A stretch of DNA of 6,671 nucleotides from Paracoccaceae bacterium (lineage in GTDB: Bacteria > Pseudomonadota > Alphaproteobacteria > Rhodobacterales > Rhodobacteraceae). Location: positions 1-6,671 of the forward strand of contig RFUP01000124.1 of NCBI GenBank assembly GCA_009922885.1. The letters are read 5' to 3'. Positions 1-5,205 of the stretch are shown here, in pieces. The notes beneath the pieces are model-generated. The model was not told the origin of the DNA, did not search any database, and was given only the letters and a program-made list of their open reading frames with translations. Each line of letters starts with the position of its first letter. The first letter of the stretch is position 1. The position numbers were made by a program, and so were the translations under genes.

Positions 1-216
1 GACAACCTGGACACCACTCCGCTGGTGTGCGGCGAGGTCGGCCCCATTGCGACTGCCAGTCTCACGGTCGGCACGCAGATCGTGGTCCGCATCACGCCGC
101 AGCAGCAACTCGGCGGTTCGCTCCAGCGTTACCTTGGTGCGAACCTGGTCACGACTGGCACGTACACGGCAGGTACTGTGCGTGGTGACATCGTGCTGGA
201 CATCCAGGACCGCCGC
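1..216 (+). other. C-terminal end of a putative phage capsid cement protein (Bbp16-like), fused in frame to purC
   Basis: About 72 residues with no PurC similarity. Seen: a beta-rich, Thr/Val/Gly-rich composition, the pattern IATASLTVGTQIVVRI, then RYLGANLVTTGTYTAG, then IVLDIQDRRNYAAG. As I recall the family, Bbp16-type capsid cement (decoration) proteins of tailed phages end with the same order: an LTAG-type strand, RYLRLNYTVATGPxTAG, and VLDxQxxxxYPxG followed by only a few residues. The segment would therefore be nearly the complete C-terminal half of such a protein, cut just before its natural end. Family assignment is from pattern memory only. An alternative is another small phage head or tail beta-sandwich protein. 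Confidence 0.55.
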
Positions 217-696
217 AACTATGCGGCCGGATCACTTTCTAAGCGTCTGGGGATCGAGGAAGGCACGCAGATGCCGCGCCCGATCATCGAGTACTACTAT
301 AAAGACGACAAGCTGCACGATCCGATGGTCTCCGAAGAGCACATCGCCGCGTTCGGCTGGGCCAGCCAGCAGGAAATGGACGATATCGTGAGCCTCGCGC
401 TCCGTGTGAACGACTTCCTGTCCGGTGTCATGTTCGGTGTCGGCATCCGCCTCATTGACTTCAAGATCGAAATCGGCCGGATCTGGGAAGGCGATTACGC
501 CCGCCTGATCATCGCGGATGAAATCAGCCCCGACTCCATGCGCCTCTGGGATGTCGAGACCAACCGAAAGCTCGATAAGGACGTGTTCCGCCGTGATCTC
601 GGTTCGCTGACCGACGCCTATTCGGAAGTCGCCCGCCGCTTGGGGGTCATGCCCAAAGGCCCGACCTCGAACGGTACACCGACCCTCATCAACTGA
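1..696 (+). CDS. purC: Chimeric open frame: phage-like segment joined to C-terminal two thirds of PurC (SAICAR synthetase)
   Basis: The frame is open from the left edge (frame 1) to TGA at 694-696. From about base 214 on, the product is PurC, phosphoribosylaminoimidazole-succinocarboxamide synthase, which joins CAIR and aspartate with ATP in purine synthesis. Seen: the AAGSLSKRLG stretch (223-252), the second SAICAR synthetase signature LIDFKIEIG (451-477), the DEISPDS motif, and the Rhodobacteraceae-like tail ending TLIN. About 160 PurC residues are present; family members of this group are about 250, so roughly 90 N-terminal residues (the glycine-rich ATP lobe and the first half of signature 1, usually IPLEVxVRN) are absent. 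In their place is unrelated sequence resembling a phage cement protein. An ATG at 25 exists but is not the native PurC start. The PurC identity is secure; whether this chimeric frame exists in a cell is doubtful. purS follows 40 bases downstream. Confidence 0.85.
   Translation, partial: DNLDTTPLVCGEVGPIATASLTVGTQIVVRITPQQQLGGSLQRYLGANLVTTGTYTAGTVRGDIVLDIQDRRNYAAGSLSKRLGIEEGTQMPRPIIEYYYKDDKLHDPMVSEEHIAAFGWASQQEMDDIVSLALRVNDFLSGVMFGVGIRLIDFKIEIGRIWEGDYARLIIADEISPDSMRLWDVETNRKLDKDVFRRDLGSLTDAYSEVARRLGVMPKGPTSNGTPTLIN
205..235 (+). other. Breakpoint between phage-like sequence and purC
   Basis: Phage-like residues VLDIQD end at base 210 and PurC-like residues SLSKRLG start at 232. The codons between them (211-231, RRNYAAG) fit both families: PurC normally reads VRN(F/Y/V)AAG(S/T) here and the phage protein ends near a (N/R)xYxxG motif. 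The join therefore lies in a stretch of about 20 bases that could be shared by the two parent sequences, the usual signature of a microhomology-driven event or an assembly misjoin. Confidence 0.6.
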
Positions 697-724
697 TTTG
701 ACTACTGCGGGCTTGCCCGAACCG

Positions 725-730
725 AAGGAG
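725..730 (+). promoter_or_regulatory. Ribosome binding site of purS
   Basis: AAGGAG lies 6 bases ahead of the ATG at 737. It decides the start: the frame can be extended upstream to a TTG at 698, but PurS proteins begin with MKAxVxVxLK and the Shine-Dalgarno sequence fits only the 737 start. Confidence 0.85.
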
Positions 731-736
731 ACCCCG

Positions 737-967
737 ATGAAAGCAACTGTGCATGTCATGCTCAAGAACGGCGTTCTGGATCCGCAGGGAGAAGCCGTGC
801 GCCACGCCCTCGGCTCGCTCGGCTTCAACGGGGTTGAAGGGGTGCGCCAAGGCAAAGTGATCGAGCTTGATCTCGCAGACGGCACCTCTGAAGCCGATGT
901 CCGCCAGATGTGCGAAAAGCTGCTCGCGAACACGGTGATCGAACGCTACACGGTGGAGCTTTCCTGA
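737..967 (+). CDS. purS: PurS, small subunit of phosphoribosylformylglycinamidine (FGAM) synthase
   Basis: A 76-residue protein starting MKATVHVMLKNGVLDPQGEA, the typical PurS opening, and ending with the usual ERYTVEL strand. In organisms with the small form of PurL, PurS is a dimeric bridge that holds the glutaminase PurQ to the synthetase PurL and helps pass ammonia, so that FGAR is converted to FGAM in the cytoplasm. Length agrees with the family (about 75-85). The central GVEGVRQGKVIEL segment is the conserved beta-hairpin region. Its stop codon TGA (965-967) overlaps the purQ ATG by one base, indicating translational coupling and a fixed stoichiometry. It lies 40 bases downstream of purC, probably in the same operon. 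The gene appears complete and ordinary. Confidence 0.95.
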   Translation: MKATVHVMLKNGVLDPQGEAVRHALGSLGFNGVEGVRQGKVIELDLADGTSEADVRQMCEKLLANTVIERYTVELS

Positions 968-1635
968 TGCATGCAGCGGTAACGGTTTTTCCGGGATCCA
1001 ATTGCGACCGTGACCTGAAGGTGGCCTTCGAGCAGGCCGGCTTCAAAGTGTCGATGGTATGGCACAAGGATACCGAACTTCCCAAAGGCGTTGATGTCGT
1101 TGGCGTTCCCGGCGGTTTCTCCTTTGGTGACTATCTCCGCTGCGGCGCGATTGCGGCGAATGCCCCGATCTGCAAAGCGCTCGTGGCCCACGCCGAGCGC
1201 GGTGGTTACGTTCTCGGTATCTGCAACGGGTTTCAGGTCCTTACCGAAACCCGCCTCCTGCCGGGCGCGCTGATGCGGAATGCGAACCTGAAGTTCATCT
1301 GCAAACCCGTCGATCTGGTCGTCGAAACACCGGAATCGGCCTTCACCGCAGGCTATGGTCGCGGGCAGGTTCTGAGCATTCCTGTGGCCCACCATGACGG
1401 TAACTATGTCGCCGACGAAGCCACGCTCGACCGTCTCGAAGGCGATAATCGCGTCGCCTTCCGTTACGCGCAGGATATCAACGGCGCGGCGCGTCGGATC
1501 GCGGGCGTCATGTCCGAGAACCGCCGCGTTCTTGGCCTCATGCCGCACCCCGAACGTGCCGCTGATCCAGCGCATGGATCGGTGGACGGTCGGCAAATGT
1601 TCGCCAGTCTGGCGGCTGGACTGGTTGCCGCCTGA
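967..1635 (+). CDS. purQ: PurQ, glutaminase subunit of FGAM synthase
   Basis: A 222-residue class I glutamine amidotransferase that hydrolyses glutamine and supplies ammonia to PurL. Seen: the VFPGSNCDRD opening, the VPGGFSFGDYLRCGAIAA block, the nucleophile Cys86 in GICNGFQ, the AHHDGNY substrate segment, and the His194/Glu196 pair in MPHPERA, which together complete the triad. Length matches the family (about 220). The start at 967 was chosen because it yields the canonical N-terminus and overlaps the purS stop in TGATG; a longer frame from 910 would run through purS. PurL, the required partner, is not in the window; only 36 bases follow before the dctB-like gene, without a visible terminator. 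The enzyme appears fully functional. Confidence 0.96.
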   Translation: MHAAVTVFPGSNCDRDLKVAFEQAGFKVSMVWHKDTELPKGVDVVGVPGGFSFGDYLRCGAIAANAPICKALVAHAERGGYVLGICNGFQVLTETRLLPGALMRNANLKFICKPVDLVVETPESAFTAGYGRGQVLSIPVAHHDGNYVADEATLDRLEGDNRVAFRYAQDINGAARRIAGVMSENRRVLGLMPHPERAADPAHGSVDGRQMFASLAAGLVAA

Positions 1636-1671
1636 CTTCCCTCTTCTGCGGGGGCGAGATAAACTGCGGGA

Positions 1672-3441
1672 ATGACAAAGCGCACTCTCCCAGCTCCCGC
1701 AACGCGGGCATCTCGCACCGTTAGTTGGCGGGTGAGGGGTGCACTTGGCGCGCTTTTCCTTTCGGCGATTGTTACGCTTGCCATCACCAACACCTACCTG
1801 ACAGATCGGTTCACCACGAATACCCGCCAGCGCGCCGAGGTCCGCCTTGCGCTCTATTCGGGGAACTTGCTTTCGGAACTGCGCCGCAACGCCATCGTGC
1901 CGCAGCTTCTCGCGCGTGACCCTGCCTTGATCGGCGCGCTTAATTCCACCGACTATTCGACGTCCACACAACGCCTGATCTCGTTCGTCGACGAAATCGG
2001 CGCGGCCTCTCTGATGCTCCTTGATCGGGACGGTCGGGCCGTTGCGGCTACGGATCGCAACCGCCTAGGCTCGATTCACCGCACAGAACCATTTTTTGTA
2101 AATGCGGTGCGGGCGAATGAAACGGTGTTCACGGTTCAGCGTCGTGAAGCAGGCGGCTATGCCTTCGCCTATTCTCGCCGCGTGGAAAATCAAGGATCCG
2201 TGCTTGGGGTCGTGGTTGTCGAGGTTGACTTGGCGAAGTTCGAACGGGCTTGGGCCGGTATTTCGGACGCGGTATTGGTCACGAATTCGGAAGGCATGAT
2301 CATCCTCGCAACGGAACCTCGCTGGCGCGGCCAGACAGAGGGCGAAGCTCTGCGCGATGAGCCTCCAGACAGCGCCATCCAGCGCGCGATCCAAGCCACA
2401 GCAGATTGGACAGCACTTCCCGCTGATGCCTATGTGCAAGGCGAGGCCGTGATGCGGATGGAAAGCCGGATTCCTTTCCGTGGCTGGAAAATTGTCTCCT
2501 TCACGACCTACGATTCCGTCAGGGAACGCGTTAACGGCGTTTTGGCTTTGGAAATCATGGGCTTCGCCATTCTCTCAGCGTTGGCTTTTTACGCCCTGAG
2601 CCGCCGGACAGCCCTTCGTGCCGCGCTTTTCCAAAGAGAATCTGTCGAATTGCGCGCATTGAACGCTCGCCTCCAGCGGGAAATCGCGGAGCGTGAGAAG
2701 GTTCAGAAAACCCTCGCCGTGGCCGAACAAACCCTCGCCCAATCATCAAAACTCGCAGCACTTGGTGAAATGTCCGCGGCTGTGAGCCACGAGTTGAACC
2801 AGCCGCTGGCCGCCATGAAAACCTACCTCGCCGGCGCGCGCCTTCTCTTGAAGCGCAACAGGCCGGAAGAAGCGCTCTCGGCGTTCCAGAGGATCGATGA
2901 CCTGATCGAGCGCATGGGCGCGATCACGCGGCAACTCAAGAGCTACGCGCGCAAGGGCGGCGAGGCCTTGGCGGCTGTTGAAATGAGCGAGGCGCTCAGT
3001 TCTTCGCTTGCGATGATGGAGCCGCAGCTTAAGGCTCGAAAAGTGAGGATTACCCGCCACTTGCCGCGCGATCCTGTGAAAGTGATGGGGGATCGTGTGC
3101 GGATCGAGCAGGTGATCATCAACCTCCTCAGAAATGCGCTCGACGCCACGCAGGGTGGGCGGGAGCCTGAAATCGAGATCATTCTAGCCGCCGGCGAAAC
3201 CGCTAGCCTCACCGTGCGTGACAATGGTCACGGCATTGAAAACCTCGAAAGCCTCTTCGAGCCTTTTTATACCACCAAGAAGCCGGGGGAGGGCGTCGGG
3301 CTTGGCCTCGCGATTTCCTCGGGCATCGTGAATGACTTGGGCGGGCGTTTGACCGCACGGAATGCTGAAGGGGGTGGGGCTGTATTCGAGATGCAACTTC
3401 CTATCTTGAGCGATGACACAACCACGCAGGCTGCCGAATAA
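1672..3441 (+). CDS. dctB: DctB-like membrane sensor histidine kinase
   Basis: A 589-residue sensor kinase. Seen in order: a short basic cytoplasmic N-terminus; TM1 about 23-42; a periplasmic region about 43-285 with features of the DctB double PAS-like (sCache) sensor (LMLLDRDGRAVAATD, then VLVTNSEGMIILATEPRWR); TM2 about 288-308; a charged helical/coiled-coil linker about 320-360; the dimerisation domain with phospho-acceptor His373 in SHELNQPLAAM; and the ATPase domain with N-box NLLRNALDA (Asn488), G1 DNGHG (517-521), F-box LFEPFYTTK, and G2 GEGVGLGLAIS. All catalytic boxes are intact. DctB proteins sense C4-dicarboxylates and phosphorylate DctD. Here no dctP/dctA or TRAP transporter gene is adjacent, so the ligand is inferred only at family level. 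ATG at 1672 has no clear spaced Shine-Dalgarno (GCGGGA abuts it). The partner regulator starts 9 bases after its stop. Confidence 0.8.
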   Translation: MTKRTLPAPATRASRTVSWRVRGALGALFLSAIVTLAITNTYLTDRFTTNTRQRAEVRLALYSGNLLSELRRNAIVPQLLARDPALIGALNSTDYSTSTQRLISFVDEIGAASLMLLDRDGRAVAATDRNRLGSIHRTEPFFVNAVRANETVFTVQRREAGGYAFAYSRRVENQGSVLGVVVVEVDLAKFERAWAGISDAVLVTNSEGMIILATEPRWRGQTEGEALRDEPPDSAIQRAIQATADWTALPADAYVQGEAVMRMESRIPFRGWKIVSFTTYDSVRERVNGVLALEIMGFAILSALAFYALSRRTALRAALFQRESVELRALNARLQREIAEREKVQKTLAVAEQTLAQSSKLAALGEMSAAVSHELNQPLAAMKTYLAGARLLLKRNRPEEALSAFQRIDDLIERMGAITRQLKSYARKGGEALAAVEMSEALSSSLAMMEPQLKARKVRITRHLPRDPVKVMGDRVRIEQVIINLLRNALDATQGGREPEIEIILAAGETASLTVRDNGHGIENLESLFEPFYTTKKPGEGVGLGLAISSGIVNDLGGRLTARNAEGGGAVFEMQLPILSDDTTTQAAE

Positions 3442-3444
3442 GGA
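3440..3444 (+). promoter_or_regulatory. Ribosome binding site of the dctD-like gene, overlapping the dctB stop
   Basis: AAGGA shares bases with the TAA stop of the kinase gene (3439-3441) and lies 6 bases before the ATG at 3451. This placement suggests coupled translation of kinase and regulator. Confidence 0.75.
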
Positions 3445-3450
3445 ATTCCA

Positions 3451-4785
3451 ATGTCAAAGATGATGAAAATCGCGATCGTCGACGACGAACAGGATATGCG
3501 CCAGTCCATCAGCCAATGGCTCGCCCTTTCGGGCTACGACACAGAGACCTTCGCTTCGGCCGAAGAAGCCCTCAAAGGCATCGGCGTCGACTATCCTGGC
3601 ATTGTCATCTCCGACATCAAGATGCCTGGCATGGATGGGATGCAATTCCTAAAGAAACTGATGGGCGCCGACTCCGCGCTCCCGGTCATCATGATCACCG
3701 GGCATGGCGACGTGCCTATGGCCGTTGAAGCCATGCGCGTTGGGGCGTTTGACTTCCTGGAAAAGCCCTTCAATCCCGAGCGGATGTCTGATTTGGCGAA
3801 AAAGGCCACCAATGCGCGCCGTCTTACCTTGGACAACCGGGCTTTGCGCCGCGAATTGTCCGATGGCGGGCAGTTGATGAAGAAGCTCATTGGTTCCTCT
3901 CCTGCCATGGAACGACTGCGGGAAGACATTCTCGATCTGGGGCAGGCGGATGGCCATGTCCTGATCGACGGCGAAACCGGAACCGGCAAAACCCTCGTGG
4001 CTCACGCCTTGCATGCAGTTGGCGCTCGGGCAGGCAAGAAATTCGTCTTGGTTTCTTGCGCCGCGTTCGAAGAAGAGCAACTCGCCAAGCGCCTCTTCGG
4101 CCCGATGATGCCCGAAGACTCGCAGCTTCCGGCGGTCGAAGAAGCGCGCGGCGGCACTCTTGTCCTAGAAGACATCGAAGACCTGACCGACGCACTGCAA
4201 GGGCGTCTCCTTGGCTTTATCAACGAGCAAGGAACCCCGGGCGAAACTCGCATCATCGCGATTTCGAACCTCCAGCAGCAAGACAGCACGATCGAGTCGA
4301 AACTGCGCCCGGATCTCTTTTACCGCTTGGCCGCCCTGCGGATCACCTGCCCGCCCTTGCGGCAGCGAGGCGAAGACATTCTGGCGCTCTTCACGCGCCT
4401 CTCCGAGCAATTCTCGGAAGAATACGGCTGCGAGCCGCCACAGGTCTCGGCACAGGAAGCCGCGCAGCTCTTGCAAGCGCCATGGCCCGGCAACGTGCGC
4501 CAATTGATCAACCTTGCCGAACGCGCGGTTCTGCAGTCGCGGCGAGGGCAGGGAACGATAACATCACTTCTCATGTCAGACAGCGACAACATGCAGCCAG
4601 TGATGACGACGGAGGGCAAGCCTTTGAAGGAATATGTCGAGAGCTTCGAAAAAATGCTCATCGACAACACTATGCGGCGTCATAAAGGATCTATCCAAGC
4701 CGTCATGGACGAACTCTGCTTGCCGCGCCGAACACTGAACGAGAAAATGGCCAAATACAGCCTCCAAAGATCAGATTATCTGTAA
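3451..4785 (+). CDS. dctD: DctD/NtrC-type response regulator lacking the GAFTGA loop
   Basis: A 444-residue regulator. Seen: receiver domain about 5-120 with acidic pocket Asp11/Asp12, phospho-acceptor Asp55 in ISDIKMPGMDG, Thr83 and Lys105 (EKPF); a linker; an AAA+ domain about 143-365 with Walker A GETGTGK (174-180), SCAAFEEEQLAKRLFG, an altered Walker B GGTLVLEDIEDL, sensor-I-like RIIAISN, the arginines of LRPDLFYRL (Arg286, Arg292), and WPGNVRQL; and a C-terminal Fis-type helix-turn-helix about 410-440. The part that should read ELFGHEKGAFTGA continues instead as RLFGPMMPEDSQLP and is about 5 residues shorter, so the sigma-54 contact loop is missing. Known for the family: Rhodobacter capsulatus NtrC also lacks GAFTGA and acts with the housekeeping sigma factor. 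Inference: this protein is likewise sigma-54-independent. The cognate kinase is the gene just upstream. Targets cannot be read from the window; the dctD name reflects similarity and partner, not proven function. Confidence 0.8.
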   Translation: MSKMMKIAIVDDEQDMRQSISQWLALSGYDTETFASAEEALKGIGVDYPGIVISDIKMPGMDGMQFLKKLMGADSALPVIMITGHGDVPMAVEAMRVGAFDFLEKPFNPERMSDLAKKATNARRLTLDNRALRRELSDGGQLMKKLIGSSPAMERLREDILDLGQADGHVLIDGETGTGKTLVAHALHAVGARAGKKFVLVSCAAFEEEQLAKRLFGPMMPEDSQLPAVEEARGGTLVLEDIEDLTDALQGRLLGFINEQGTPGETRIIAISNLQQQDSTIESKLRPDLFYRLAALRITCPPLRQRGEDILALFTRLSEQFSEEYGCEPPQVSAQEAAQLLQAPWPGNVRQLINLAERAVLQSRRGQGTITSLLMSDSDNMQPVMTTEGKPLKEYVESFEKMLIDNTMRRHKGSIQAVMDELCLPRRTLNEKMAKYSLQRSDYL

Positions 4786-4872
4786 TCTCTGAACGAGATA
4801 CCGGGGCGAACAGGGAGCGTGGCCAACTTTCCCATTGTGCTGGGTCTGCCTCCTCACCTATGGTAAATCCTA

Positions 4873-4903
4873 CGGTCTGTCCCCGTTTTTGGCGGACGAC
4901 CCG
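4873..4903 (+). other. Stem-loop between dctD and rne
   Basis: GGTC (4874-4877) and GTCC (4879-4882) pair with GGAC (4894-4897) and GACC (4898-4901), giving an 8-bp stem with one bulged T at 4878 and an 11-base loop containing five T. No T tract follows, so it is not a classic intrinsic terminator; it may be an early element of the leader or a weak dctD transcript end. Confidence 0.45.
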
Positions 4904-4930
4904 AGAGTTTCGCTGTTCGTTGAATCCTCC

Positions 4931-4980
4931 GGCCCAATGCCGTGATCCTCGAACAGATCGATTGGGCCTCGAAAGAGGCC
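4931..4980 (+). other. Overlapping alternative hairpins in the rne leader
   Basis: GGCCCAAT (4931-4938) is perfectly complementary to ATTGGGCC (4961-4968), with a smaller GATC/GATC pairing (4944-4947, 4956-4959) inside. GGCCTC (4965-4970), loop GAAA, GAGGCC (4975-4980) forms a second, very stable GNRA-capped hairpin. Bases 4965-4968 are used in both, so the two stems exclude each other. Confidence 0.6.
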
Positions 4981-4988
4981 AAGGAAAA

Positions 4989-5015
4989 GCTCGCGCCCGA
5001 AAGGTTGTGGCGAGC
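4989..5015 (+). other. Hairpin with internal CCGAAAGG in the rne leader
   Basis: GCTCGC (4989-4994) pairs perfectly with GCGAGC (5010-5015). The enclosed 15 bases contain CC-GAAA-GG (4997-5004), which could form a short GNRA-capped inner stem. Confidence 0.55.
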
Positions 5016-5024
5016 ATAAGTTGG

Positions 5025-5038
5025 CGCCCCGAAAGGCG
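5025..5038 (+). other. Small hairpin in the rne leader
   Basis: CGCC (5025-5028) pairs with GGCG (5035-5038) around CCGAAA. It is the third CGAAAG element in 66 bases (the others start at 4970 and 4998). Confidence 0.4.
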
Positions 5039-5093
5039 TGCGTCGGAGAAGAAACGCGAATGAAGCGCGACGGACAGATCATCGGTCAAGCCG

Positions 5094-5109
5094 CGGCCCC
5101 AAGGGGCCG
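5094..5109 (+). other. GC-rich hairpin in the rne leader
   Basis: CGGCCC (5094-5099) pairs with GGGCCG (5104-5109) around the tetraloop CAAG. The stem is 6 bp of only G-C pairs. No T run follows, so it is not an intrinsic terminator. Confidence 0.5.
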
Positions 5110-5153
5110 AGGTCTGAACGCGCGCGATATCGCCCCTGATAGACATCCGTATG

Positions 5154-5184
5154 GCGTCGCCGGGCCAATAAGCCCGAGCGATGC
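5154..5184 (+). other. Long stem-loop just upstream of the rne start
   Basis: GCGTCGC (5154-5160) pairs with GCGATGC (5178-5184, one G-U pair), and CGGGC (5161-5165) with GCCCG (5172-5176), leaving a single bulged A at 5177 and the loop CAATAA. The result is a nearly continuous 12-bp stem ending 21 bases before the ATG at 5206, the strongest secondary structure seen in the leader. Confidence 0.65.
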
Positions 5185-5205
5185 TTTGCGGTGCAAATGG
5201 ATCCA

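Larger units (their letters stand above)
4786..5205 (+). promoter_or_regulatory. Intergenic region and structured 5' leader of rne
   Basis: These 420 bases hold no convincing gene. Short open frames are present (for instance 4860-5063) but lack a ribosome site and protein-like composition. The second half is rich in perfect inverted repeats, described separately. Long structured leaders are known upstream of rne in enterobacteria, where RNase E cleaves or binds its own leader to limit its synthesis; a similar role here is inference from position and structure. I could not identify a convincing promoter. Confidence 0.6.

Noticed and set aside
205..235. Prophage attachment site in purC
   Set aside because: The left side resembles a structural head gene rather than an integrase or att-adjacent region, and no second copy of the core is visible in the window.
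698..703. TTGACT as a -35 promoter element for purS
   Set aside because: No acceptable -10 element lies 16-18 bases downstream.
698..736. Upstream TTG start for purS
   Set aside because: The canonical PurS N-terminus begins at the ATG at 737, which has AAGGAG at the correct distance.
946..1971. 341-residue open frame on the minus strand
   Set aside because: It lies opposite purQ and the start of dctB, both clearly coding on the plus strand, and its translation shows no recognisable family.
4785..4799. Intrinsic terminator after dctD
   Set aside because: ATCTC/GAGAT can form only a 5-bp A/T-containing stem and no T tract follows.
4860..5063. Possible 67-residue leader protein upstream of rne
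   Set aside because: No ribosome binding site, Arg/Pro-rich composition, and it runs through the inverted repeats of the leader; nothing supports translation.
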